A stretch of DNA of 64,000 nt from Pyropia yezoensis (lineage: Eukaryota; Rhodophyta; Bangiophyceae; Bangiales; Bangiaceae), in NCBI GenBank assembly GCA_009829735.1, contig CM020620.1, forward strand, positions 13,823,420 through 13,887,419. The letters are read 5' to 3'. Positions 19,840 to 28,671 of the stretch are shown here, piece after piece. The position numbers and the translations under genes were made by a program. Each line of letters opens with the position of its first letter. Position 1 is the stretch's first letter. Below the pieces are notes generated by a model, which made no database searches, had not been told where the DNA came from, and was given only the letters and a program-made list of their open reading frames with translations.

Positions 19840-22800
19840 CCGTTGGAGCTGGCCGTTCGAAGCTCACAACGGCAGCCTCGACCAAGTGGGCCAAGAGGAC
19901 GAACCAACCGTGCCGGATACTGCGGCGACCTAAGGGAGTCCGCCCACCTCGGCTAGGACTCCCCAAGAACGGAAACCCACGTCGGGTCATCGCGGTGCTG
20001 ACGGGTGAGAACTTCCAGGTGGCTGGACGGGTGCAACTTGCCCCCGGCCGTGCCACCTGTGCCCGTATCGTACTTGATACTGGGTCAGGAGCCTCCTTGA
20101 TACGCAAGTCGCTATTACCAAAGGAGATGAAGCTCCAACGCTGGAGGTCTAAAGCTGACCATCTGATCGATATCAATGGTGGGGTACTTCCCATCGTTGG
20201 TGCCGTGACCCTACCAACTAGGTTGGGGACCCATGAGGTCGACGTGACCTATGGAGTAGTTGAGAATATATCGGTACCCCTGCTTCTGGGTACCCCTTAT
20301 GTTGTTACACAAGTGCCTTTGATTTGTGGCCCTGAGTATTGGGTCAAGTTGATAAATGGGGAAACCATCCCCATCCTTGGTAAGGGAAAGTCTGTGGCTC
20401 CTGTGACAGTCTCACAGTCGAAGCCTGTTTGCTCTGTGAGGGAAGGGTTTACTGCTACCCTGCGTTTGGCCCGTAAAGTCACGTTGCCCCCCAACTCGGT
20501 GGCGCACGTTGACGTTGTAACTGATTATACGGGGAACGGGTTGGTGCACCCTCACCCCCTTCTTGCTCGCAAGCACCAAGTGCATGTTGCCCTTGGCACG
20601 ATGGACTCCAAAGCCGGAGTCCCGTGGAGGATCCAGGTTATGAACCTGAGCTCGTCGCCCAAGTACTTCAAGTCGGGGGCCAAGTTCGGCTATATCGACC
20701 AATGTGAGGGACCGGTAGTAGCGGTTACCCTCAATGCGGGCGCGAGTAGCGACCCGAAGTCCGGAAAGGAGAAGCACCAAGCCAAGTCGGCCGCCTCTCC
20801 TCGGCCCCATGTGAACATGGAGGGTGTTCCACCCAGGTTGAGGGTTCAAGTTGAACGCCTCTTGGACCAATATCACAAGTTGTGGGATGGTCAATTGGGA
20901 CTCATGAGAGCCACCCAACACCGGATCGAGTTGAAGCCCGGTGCACCCCCTATACGCCAACAACCGTATAGGGGAGGACCCCGTTCAAGGGCCCCCGTCA
21001 AGGAGCAAGTTGCTCGCATGGAGGCCCTCGATGTGATCGAGGCCAGTAACGCCGAGTGGGCGAGTCCGGTGGTTATCGTCCCCAAAGTTGATGGGACCCC
21101 CCGGTTCTGTATCGACTACCGTAAGCTCAACGAGAGCACGGTGAAGGACAGTTATCCCCTACCTAGGATGGACGACTGAATGGACTCTCTGGGGGAGGCA
21201 AACGTGTTCTCTACCCTGGACTGTAACGCGGGGTACTGGCAAATTCCCATTGCCCCGGAGGACAGGCATAAAACTACCTTTACCTGTCACTGTGGTACCT
21301 ACCAGTGCAAGCGACTACCGTTTGGACTGTGTAACGCGCCGGCAACTTTCCAGCGCGCTATGGACATGATTCTGGCCGGAGTACGGTGGCAGATCTGTCT
21401 CGTGTACCTAGACGATATCATTGTGTTCTCCCGAAGTCCGGAGGAACACATTGGCCATCTTGGCCAGGTGCTCAAGCTACTTGCTGACGCCGGTGTGTCA
21501 CTGAAGGCGAGTAAGTGCCACCTCTTCACTCAAGAGGTGGAGTACTTGGGACATGTTGTCCGTCCGGGGCGCCTCAGTGTCAACGAGAAGAACTTGAGAG
21601 CCATCTGTAAGGCTCAGTACCCCCGGACCCAGACCCAGATGAGGAGCTTCCTCGGGATGTGTAACGTGTACCGACGTTTCACCAAGGGCTTCGCCAAGGT
21701 GGCGAAGCCGTTGAATGAGTTAGTGAGCTCAACGCTACCGAAGAACCTGCCTCCCCCAAGTCGGGTGGAGCAGGAATCCTTTGAGACTCTTCGGGACCTT
21801 CTGCTGAAGCCTCCTATCCTGGCTATTCCCAGGTTGGGAGGCCACTACATCCTGGATGTGAACGCTAGCTACGACCAACTTGGTTGTGTGTTGCTTCAGC
21901 AGCAGTCGGACAAGGAGTACTTGCCGGTGGGATACTTCAGCACGGGGCTGAACTCGGCAGAGAAGAACTACGGAGTCACCGAGTTGGAAGGACTCGCAGT
22001 GGTGTGGGCGGTGACGTCACTTCGTCACTACCTAGAGGGTGAGAAGTTCCCCATCCGCTGTGACCACCGCGCGTTGCAGTTCATCTTTAAGACGGATTGT
22101 ACGAACACTCGTCTCAACCGGTGGAGCGTGCGACTGGCACCCTTCAACTTTGATATTGAGTACCGACCTGGCAGGCAACATGCCCTTGCCGACGGCCTTT
22201 CTCGGGTACCTACCGAGGGGCTGGACACTAACCCAGTCGGTGAGGACATCCCCATCGTGGGGGTAGTCACGCGTTCGGATCAGGCGTTGAACCCCGAGGC
22301 GCCAGGGAACAAGAAGTACTTGCCCCTGTCCCTGGACGAGGTGGTGAAGGCCCAGGCCGAGGATCCCTTCTGCAAGTCGCAGAGGGATACACAGGATACA
22401 GTGGAGGAGACGCGGTTCTTTCTCGGAGACGATGGCCTCCTCATGAGGAGGGGGGTATTCCAGGGGACCGAACAACTTGTCGTCCCCGCATCTCTCAAGG
22501 ACAGTATTCTTGAGAGGGAGCATAACGCTCCCACAGGTGGACACCTGGGGTCTAGTAAACTGTACCAGACCCTGAGGACCAGGTACTACTGGCCGTCCAT
22601 GGTGGTGGACATCTACAGTTGGGTGGCTGCCTGCACAAGTTGTGCGCAGAACCGCCTGATGGAACGGCGGCCTAGTACGGCTATGCTATTGTTCCCGGCC
22701 AAGGAGCCCTTTGCCGCGTTGGCGATGGACATCCTTGGGCCACTGCCAGTGACCGAGGAGGGCAACCAGTACCTCCTGGTCATCTGTGACCGCTTCACGA

Positions 22801-23819
22801 AACTTACGCGAGCGATCCCACTGGCAGAGATCACGGCCATGTCGGTCGTGTCAGCCTTCCTAGATCACTGGGTTGCCGCGTATGGCATTCCGGATAGTAC
22901 ACTATCGGACAATGGACCGCAATTTGCGTCCGTACTGTTTCAGGGGGTGCTGGATATGTTGGGGGTTAAGGCAAACTATGCCACGCCCTACCACCCACAA
23001 ACTAATGGGCAGGTGGAGCGCTTCAACAAAACTATTGTTCGGCAGCTGCGCCACTATGTGAGTGAGCACGTGAAAACGTGGGACCAATACATTTCTATTC
23101 TTACCACTGCCTACAATTCGCAGGTTCACTCATCTACCGGGGAAGTACCCCTCGCTTTTGTGACCCCCCGTCGCGTGCGGTCTATTGCCGTGCGGCGGCC
23201 GCTCCCAACTAGGGAGGATGGTGGCAGTACGCCTACTCCTACTGAGAGTAAGGCGGAGTTCGCTGCTAGGCTTGAAAAACTCATCCCTAAAGTCAGGGCT
23301 GAGATGGACAAAGCACAAAAGCGCTACAAGCGTACCTTTGACAAAAAGGTGCGCAACGCCAAACACGTCCCCGAGCAGGGTGACTGGGTACTGGTTCACT
23401 CACACACCCCAACTGGGGGTAACTTGGTATTCCAGACGAAGGGGCCGTACCAGGTCCTTCGTACTGATGGGCGGCGCTTCACCATCGAAAGTGACGATGG
23501 GGTCCGCACAGTGAACGGACAGGACGTGGTCAAAGTTGCACCACCGCCTGCAGGCGACCCAGCTTGGGCGCGAGCGCTGGAAGCGTGGCGCCTCCCCTCG
23601 CTGCCTGCGGCCAAAAAGGGCCCGCAGGAGTACGTGTTCGATAAGTTCATCGACCACGGCTGGGATGAGGACACTGACCGCCTCATGTTGAGGGTGCGTT
23701 GGTTCGGCTACAAAGCCAAGGATGATACGTGGGAGCATGTGGAGGACCTTCCCGCTGAGAAGGTCCGGGCATACTGTGCCCGGAATGAGATAGACCCTAA
23801 CAGCCCTCCCTCAACGTGA
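19836..23819 (+). pseudogene. pol: Pol polyprotein (protease-RT-RNase H-integrase-chromodomain) with one in-frame TGA
   Basis: Domains in order: aspartic protease (DTGSG, active site 20076-20084); reverse transcriptase (about 20880-21740, catalytic YLDD at 21405-21416); RNase H (from about 21840, LDVNAS); integrase with an N-terminal zinc-binding region (near 22520-22650, CTSC) and the D-D-E core (Asp 22728, Asp 22908, Glu 23016); and a C-terminal chromodomain (about 23631-23795, YVFDKFIDHGW...RVRWFGYKAKDDTWE). This order and the chromodomain place it among chromoviruses, whose chromodomains guide integration to particular chromatin. The reading frame is open except for a TGA at 21177-21179, within the RT just after PLPRMDD. 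That splits it into 447- and 879-codon frames and would prevent full-length Pol unless read through. Everything else looks intact. Confidence 0.9.
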
Positions 23820-23930
23820 GGGAAGGCTGAGTAACAGCGCCAAGAGAGTGCTTCAAGTCGAAGTGGTATGCAGAGTGGCTTTTAACTACAGCCCTAACCC
23901 TCACACTCTCACAACAAAGGCAGCTGCCAA

Positions 23931-25874
23931 CTAGGCATGCATGCTAGACTCTCCAACCCCACGGCCCTCGCCCTCGCGTGGAGGCGAGCGGCGAGACCCA
24001 CGGCGATAACGCTCCCCACCAGTCGGCGGGGCCGGCGGCTCCAAGTCGGAACCGTCGCGCCCCTCACGGTCGCGCAAGTGGCGACGACCGCGGCTGCTCT
24101 TCTGCTTTGTCTTGCGCGCAAGTTGGCGACGCAGACGCCGGACCGACTCCGACTCTGACGGAGTCGAGGACTCCGAGACGTAATAAGACAACTCGTCTTC
24201 CGACACGGAGGGAGAGCGCCGCGAGCGTCGGCGACGACGGCGAGGAGGCGAGTATGCCCGGCTCGCACGACGTTTGCCACGCCCAAGTGGGGCTGGCTGG
24301 GGCATAATAGCCCCAATGCGAGCCAACTCGGCCGTCATAAACTCCGCCACCGACTCGCAACTCGCGGTCGCCACAACAGTACGAACGCGCTCATCAAGTT
24401 GAGGAGTCTCGAAAGTTTGAAGGGTTGCGGTCGACGCGGCCAACCAGGAAATGGTGCGCACCAACGTGGTGATCATCATCTCTGGGGTTAGAGGCGCGGG
24501 CGGTAACACCAACTTGGGGTATACCGTCAGGAGGGTGGCCCCCAAGTTGGGGGACACCGGGGTGGACGACTCAACGGCCACGCTAATCGGGATGTCCCCG
24601 TGTGGCTGGTAGGGGACAGGAGGAAGCGGAGGGGCACGCCGAGGTGGCGGTGCCCGGGTGTAACTGCGACCCCGACTTGGGGCACCCGCAGTGGGTTGAG
24701 TCATATGGTCATCGTGGGAGGGCACGGCCATAACTATGGCCTTGTCCGGGGGTGGCGCAGTGTGGCGATCCACCCCCGGGTCATACGGGTAGTCCCCGAT
24801 GCCCAACCCCTCTCGTAGGACCACACGGCCGTCGTGAAGTTCACGAGCGACCCATACGAACTGGCGAAGTGCGCCATCGTCCTTGGGCCCACGAGTGGGG
24901 CGGCGCAACTTGTGCTCAATGCTCTCCCACGCGATAAACTTGTGGAGGCGGAGCATCTCCTCATGTAGAGTGATTTGTCCTGATGAGCACCCCTCATCAA
25001 CTAGCTGAGGGGTGAGCTGTTCCAAACCTTGGATAAGCCGGAGGGGAAGATGCCAGAGCATCCTCCGCCGCTGGACACAGGACACCCAGGTCGACATGAC
25101 CTCGAGGAGCCACTGGGTGGCCAACATGGCCCACACCAGATGATCCGGACTAGCCGTCAACATGACGGAGCCGAAGTGGTCAAGCAACCGTGGCAGCAAC
25201 GCCGGGAACCCGTAGGGGACCTCAACTTGAGGCCACCACTCGGGCTTCTTCGGATAGTACTGCTCCTTACTGGCAGCAGACTGTTGAGGAAACTCAATTT
25301 GAGCCGAGGTCACCAAGTAGGGACCTCGCCGGAAGTCCTTCTCCATCCGCACATCAAAGTGATGAGTGTGCGGACCGGCCTCGTGGAGGTACGGGGGGCG
25401 AGTTGCCACCGCGTCCCAAGTAAAGGTCGGCAAGTCTCCGGGACCCGGGATAGTTTCCCCGCGGTCCACCATGGCCTTGGCACGCTGAACGTCCTCAACC
25501 TCCTCATCGTCCAGGAAGGCAAACTGGTCCGTCCTGAAGCCGGCAGGGAACCCGACCCTACGGGGATACTTCTCCCGTAGGCGGTCCCATACCCGACCCA
25601 TCGCTGCGCCAAGTCGGCCACAGCGAAGAACAGTCAACCCCTCCTCATAGAGAGGCCAAGCGGGGTAAAACCACCGCCCCAAGGCCTCACGCGGGACCAC
25701 TCGTCCCGCCTCCGGGGGAGATCCCGCCGTCAACCCAAAGCCGGGTGACGCGGGAGTCCCATCCCCCGGAGCGATCGCGGAGCCCCCGCCGGAAGTCCCA
25801 GCGGGCGCTGCACCGTAGGAGGTGTCCTCCATACGTTCATCGAGGGAGTCCGTCTCCACCCCCGGGGTCGCCAT
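23931..25874 (-). CDS. Antisense ORF of the chromovirus, unknown function
   Basis: The 2.4 kb between pol and the 3' LTR is filled by a minus-strand frame. It is 647 residues from the ATG at 25874 and continues upstream, still open, to another ATG at 26255 inside the 3' LTR (774 residues). The N-terminal part is Pro/Ser/Gly-rich. The middle (about 24560-25740) looks folded, with mixed hydrophobic and charged residues (WFYPAWPLYEEGLTVLRCG, RLLDHFGSVMLTASPDHLVW, LRLHKFIAWESIEHKLRRPT). The C-terminal ~150 residues are Arg/Ser-rich with acidic patches (SPPRRRRRRSRRSPSVSEDE), suggesting nuclear location or RNA binding. I do not recognise the family. Antisense extra ORFs are known from Tat-lineage Ty3/gypsy elements of plants; I know of none in chromodomain-bearing elements. 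Its length without stops and its fit between pol and LTR argue for a real gene. Confidence 0.7.
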   Translation of the reverse strand: MATPGVETDSLDERMEDTSYGAAPAGTSGGGSAIAPGDGTPASPGFGLTAGSPPEAGRVVPREALGRWFYPAWPLYEEGLTVLRCGRLGAAMGRVWDRLREKYPRRVGFPAGFRTDQFAFLDDEEVEDVQRAKAMVDRGETIPGPGDLPTFTWDAVATRPPYLHEAGPHTHHFDVRMEKDFRRGPYLVTSAQIEFPQQSAASKEQYYPKKPEWWPQVEVPYGFPALLPRLLDHFGSVMLTASPDHLVWAMLATQWLLEVMSTWVSCVQRRRMLWHLPLRLIQGLEQLTPQLVDEGCSSGQITLHEEMLRLHKFIAWESIEHKLRRPTRGPKDDGALRQFVWVARELHDGRVVLREGLGIGDYPYDPGVDRHTAPPPDKAIVMAVPSHDDHMTQPTAGAPSRGRSYTRAPPPRRAPPLPPVPYQPHGDIPISVAVESSTPVSPNLGATLLTVYPKLVLPPAPLTPEMMITTLVRTISWLAASTATLQTFETPQLDERVRTVVATASCESVAEFMTAELARIGAIMPQPAPLGRGKRRASRAYSPPRRRRRRSRRSPSVSEDELSYYVSESSTPSESESVRRLRRQLARKTKQKSSRGRRHLRDREGRDGSDLEPPAPPTGGERYRRGSRRSPPREGEGRGVGESSMHA

Positions 25875-26199
25875 GGCTCTCCCCAAGTTGGGGAGAGACG
25901 CCCTGGCTACAGCGGAACGAGACCCGCCTCGAGTTGAGGGGGACTCGGATCGTGGGTAGACGGGTGGCCTCCCCAGCGTGGGGCGGCCCCGTGGAAGGTG
26001 AAGGGGAGGTGGTGGTGATGGTGAAGTGTGAGCCGGGGAGAGCAAGCTGCCGAGTGGGCAAGCTTGAGGAGAGGGGCGGTCAACGTGACCGCCTCTACGT
26101 CCACGGTACGTACTCGAGGAGGGACAGCAAGTCGCGCCCCCAACGCCGAGATGTGCGTTTACGCACCCCCTCACAGGGCCGACCGGGTCGGTCGGAACT

Positions 26200-26212
26200 G
26201 AGGAGAGGGGAG
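26200..26212 (+). other. Polypurine tract of the Ty3/gypsy element
   Basis: GAGGAGAGGGGAG lies immediately before the 3' LTR, as expected for the plus-strand priming site. Confidence 0.85.
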
Positions 26213-26698
26213 TGTGGCAGTATTGACCCCCAGGTAGGGGGGCAACACGTGCCATGCAAGGGGCGGCAGGCCACTAGCCTGATCCGTTCCTCCCCCTGCA
26301 TTTGGGTCCATATTCCCTAAGTTTGGGATAGTTAGCTTAGTAGTAAATCCAACTTGGATTTGAGGGGGGGGAGGGGAGGGAGTGATTCTGCATTTATCGT
26401 CTTGAATTTTCGTGTGGCCCGGTGGGCAGGTGCTGGGGTGGGAGATTCTGAGTGGCGAGATTCTGAGGGGACCCTGGGGGGATAAGGGGAGGGACAGCGG
26501 GGCTCGGCCCTGCGTCCCCGTCCCGACCAAGAAACTGTTGGACCACACACCATCTTCTTGTTTGTCAGTGGGGGGGTTGCCCCACAACAGAGACAGAGTG
26601 TGTGCGACTTGCACTTCTTCCGGTTCCCCCGACACGGGAGGCAGCCCTTATACACCGCCTTAACTTTGGTGTCGCGTGTGTAAGTGGTTTTTGCCACA
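26213..26698 (+). repeat. 3' LTR of the Ty3/gypsy element
   Basis: 486 bp, TGTGGC...GCCACA, about 98% identical to the 5' copy by eye. It is followed by the second GTATT duplication at 26699-26703. The minus-strand ATG at 26255 opens the long antisense frame. Confidence 0.95.
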
Positions 26699-26741
26699 GT
26701 ATTGTATGTATGTGCACGTATTGTAGGGTTCACGTTGACAG

Positions 26742-26878
26742 GAGGTGCTCTTCCCGGAGATGATAGAAAACTGGCTCAACGCCACCCGCAGCAGTGAAGC
26801 CGACCGCACGACGGAGTGGGAGCGCGAGCTGATGGTGTCCTGTACGGTCAAGCAGAAAGGATCGTCATGGCGCGATGC
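26742..26878 (+). CDS. Exon 2 of the four-exon gene of unknown function
   Basis: 137 nt between the acceptor TTGACAG and the donor GTGAAA. It encodes EVLFPEMIENWLNATRSSEA and continues through charged, clearly protein-like sequence to GSSWRDA, ending two bases into a codon. Unspliced, the frame would stop at the TGA overlapping the donor, which supports the intron. Confidence 0.45.
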
Positions 26879-26985
26879 GTGAAAGCTGGTACTCAGCGAC
26901 CCGCTGCTTGCGTCCACGTCCAGCCCTCCTTTGGCAAGCCTTCCTTTGCAGAAGTACCTGACAAGAGGATTGACGACTTTTGCAG

Positions 26986-27223
26986 CGCCATCGCTGCAAC
27001 TGCCCACAGAGTGTACCTCATGTGCTTGAACGAACAGGCGCGAGCGGGCGTTACGCGAGAAGCCACTAACGAGGCTGGCACGCGCTTCACCATCAAGATC
27101 AGCAAGGCCGCCGCCGCCAAGCTGTGCGTCGACAACGAGCTGATCCACGACTGCGACTCGTTACATGCAATCAAGGACGCGAAGGTGGCAGTGTTCAAGC
27201 GCTTTGGGAGTTGCGACCGGTTC
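26986..27223 (+). CDS. Exon 3 of the four-exon gene of unknown function
   Basis: Begins after the acceptor ACTTTTGCAG; its first base completes the codon split by exon 2, so phases agree. It encodes AIAATAHRVYLMCLNEQA through KVAVFKRFGSCDRF, a mixed helix/strand-like sequence with several Cys residues. The proposed donor GTCGTG at 27224 is weak, and the intron to exon 4 would be only 41 bp. Confidence 0.45.
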
Positions 27224-27264
27224 GTCGTGCCAAGCTCGGTGCCGGAGGGTAGCCGGGGCTGCAG

Positions 27265-27810
27265 CGCCTGCTCGGGCATCTTGCCGTCGTCTCGACAAAG
27301 ATCGAGGAGTCCCTCAAGCGCTCGGCCAACGTCACCAGACCTACCACCCCCGGTGTGAACTCCGGGCATCGCGAGCCGTGGCGAGTGATGCTGAATGTGC
27401 TGCATGGCGCCCTCACGAGAAAGGGGGTGACTCGCAATGGCCTGCCCATGATCGACGGAGACCGTGCCGACCGTGGGTTTGCGCCGGTGAAACAAGTACG
27501 CAGAAATGGAGCTCGGAACCTGGGCTCTGGTGACGCCGTCAGGTCGGCGTCGGCGGCGGCGGCCGGGGCTGCCGCGTTGGCTGCTCGATTGGACACCGAC
27601 GGGATGGCAGGGGCGACCAGGACGGCCGCGGAGGTTGCCCGGTCTGGGGCCGGTGGGATGGCAGGGGCGTCCGGGATTGCCCCCGCGGGCGAGCCATCGA
27701 TGCAGGGTGGGATGGAGGTCGTGGGCGGGACAATGCCTTCGGCCGGCGGACCTGCGCGGAGTGGAGTGGCACCGAAGAGGGGCCGGCGTCCTTCGGCGGG
27801 CCGTCGTTGA
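27265..27810 (+). CDS. Exon 4 (C-terminal) of the four-exon gene of unknown function
   Basis: Follows an acceptor GGCTGCAG and stays open to a TGA at 27808-27810. It begins RLLGHLAVVSTKIEESLKRS, a likely helix, continues with REPWRVMLNVLHGALTRKG, and ends in an Ala/Gly/Met-rich repetitive region and a basic tail (PKRGRRPSAGRR) that could be a nuclear localisation signal. No family was recognised. Confidence 0.45.
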   Translation, partial: RLLGHLAVVSTKIEESLKRSANVTRPTTPGVNSGHREPWRVMLNVLHGALTRKGVTRNGLPMIDGDRADRGFAPVKQVRRNGARNLGSGDAVRSASAAAAGAAALAARLDTDGMAGATRTAAEVARSGAGGMAGASGIAPAGEPSMQGGMEVVGGTMPSAGGPARSGVAPKRGRRPSAGRR

Positions 27811-28057
27811 TGGGAGCGGGGCCGGCGTCCTTGGGCGGGCCGTTGGCGGTGGGTGAGCTACCTCCCGCTTGTGGGGTGACCAATGGCTGGCTGGAGCAAG
27901 TTGGCGGGCCGTGGCCGGCGATCGCTCTTCTTCCGGTCGACGACTCCATGGCCGTAGTCGCTCGGCCAGTGGACAGGCGGTCAAATTCGTCTGGCATTAT
28001 GATATCGGTGCAAGGTGCAGTGGGGAGGGTCCGTGGCTGGGCTCCGGTTGGTAACGA

Positions 28058-28163
28058 GGGTGCGGGTGCGGGTGCGGGTGTTGGTGTGGTGGGGGTGGGG
28101 GTGGGGGTGCGGGTGTGGGAGTGGGTGTGGGTGCGGGTGCGGGTGCGGGTGTGGGTTCGGGTG
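28058..28163 (+). repeat. GGGTGC/GGGTGT hexamer microsatellite
   Basis: Imperfect runs of GGGTGC, GGGTGT and GGGGGT units. The irregular unit and internal position argue against telomeric sequence. Confidence 0.8.
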
Positions 28164-28655
28164 GCCATAGTGACGGTGCAGGAGGTGGTGGGACTTGCGC
28201 TGGGCGGTAGGTACGGCCTCGTCACATGCTGGGTCAGAGGTGTGCTTCTGGTGGCGTGTGGGTCGCCGTCTTGGCGACAGTAGCGAACCCGGTATGTACC
28301 GGAAGCGTCTGTGTAACCAACTGCGGATTCCCCGCGGAGGTGGTGTTATGGCGGCGGTGGTGGCGGTGGTTGTAGACCAGGGGTGACCATCCGCGACAGC
28401 CGCACACTTCCGGTGGGATGCTTGACATCCTTTGTTAGGTAAACCCAGAACATTATATTCCATTGCATGGGAATGCTTTCGGAAGAGATCCAAGAACAAA
28501 GCACCTCGCGTGTGCGAAGTCTCTCGTGTCTATCTCGCGTAAAAGAGAAAATGTCTCGTATGTAGGCCATTCTCATGCTTGGACGAACTGGGAATGACCC
28601 TGTGGTTATTTCGGGCATGGCCCTTGAACGTACATCGGCATGAAGTTGGGGTTCA

Positions 28656-28671
28656 TTCGGGGTGCACACTT
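28656..28671. repeat. Candidate terminal inverted repeat, right
   Basis: TTCGGGGTGCACACTT, the near-inverse (14 of 16) of 11367-11382. A GGAATGACC copy and ATGCCG-like motifs (in inverse) lie within about 80 bp inside. Confidence 0.3.

Larger units (their letters stand above)
17288..26698 (+). mobile_element. Complete Ty3/gypsy chromovirus LTR retrotransposon
   Basis: 9,411 bp, bounded by 486-bp direct LTRs that begin TGTGGC and end GCCACA, and flanked by the 5-bp duplication GTATT (17283-17287 and 26699-26703). Order: LTR, primer-binding-like site, gag, pol (protease, reverse transcriptase, RNase H, integrase, chromodomain), antisense ORF, polypurine tract, LTR. By eye the LTRs differ at about 10 positions, so the insertion is fairly recent. 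Pol has one in-frame TGA, so this copy may not be autonomous. It lies in the proposed first intron of the gene whose exons flank it. Confidence 0.95.
17073..26741 (+). other. Proposed intron 1 containing an intact chromovirus
   Basis: The donor GTACAG at 17073 and the acceptor TTGACAG ending at 26741 are both phase 0 and join protein-like frames. Without the retrotransposon and one TSD copy the intron would be about 250 bp. It contains a 19-base G run (17205-17223) and a CTAAC branch-point-like motif at about 17231. Splicing is an inference from frames and consensus sites only. Confidence 0.4.
11367..28671. mobile_element. Candidate large Plavaka/CACTA-type DNA transposon carrying a second gene, with nested chromovirus
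   Basis: Proposed as one element from four observations. GC content drops at about 11370 and rises again at about 28670. A decayed Plavaka-type transposase occupies 12068-14895 on the minus strand. A divergent multi-exon gene of unknown function occupies 15531-27810 on the plus strand. The two edges carry imperfect inverted 16-mers (11367-11382 and 28656-28671; 14 of 16 match), with ATGCCG-type and GGAATGACC motifs recurring near both ends, like subterminal repeats of CACTA-type elements. Without the nested Ty3/gypsy insertion (9,411 bp plus its 5-bp TSD) the element would be about 7.9 kb. No clear target-site duplication was found, so the boundaries are tentative and the second gene may be a host gene. 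Confidence 0.35.

Noticed and set aside
26879-26881. Fourth in-frame TGA as extra evidence for stop readthrough
   Set aside because: It overlaps a GTGAAA splice donor, and removing the intron restores a consistent phase with the next exon.
27355-27533. Several overlapping plus-strand frames near 27165-27856
   Set aside because: Only the frame that follows from the proposed exon 3/4 junction looks protein-like; the others are shadows.
28058-28163. GGGTGC/GGGTGT repeats as possible telomere sequence
   Set aside because: Irregular units, internal location and continuous non-telomeric sequence on both sides.
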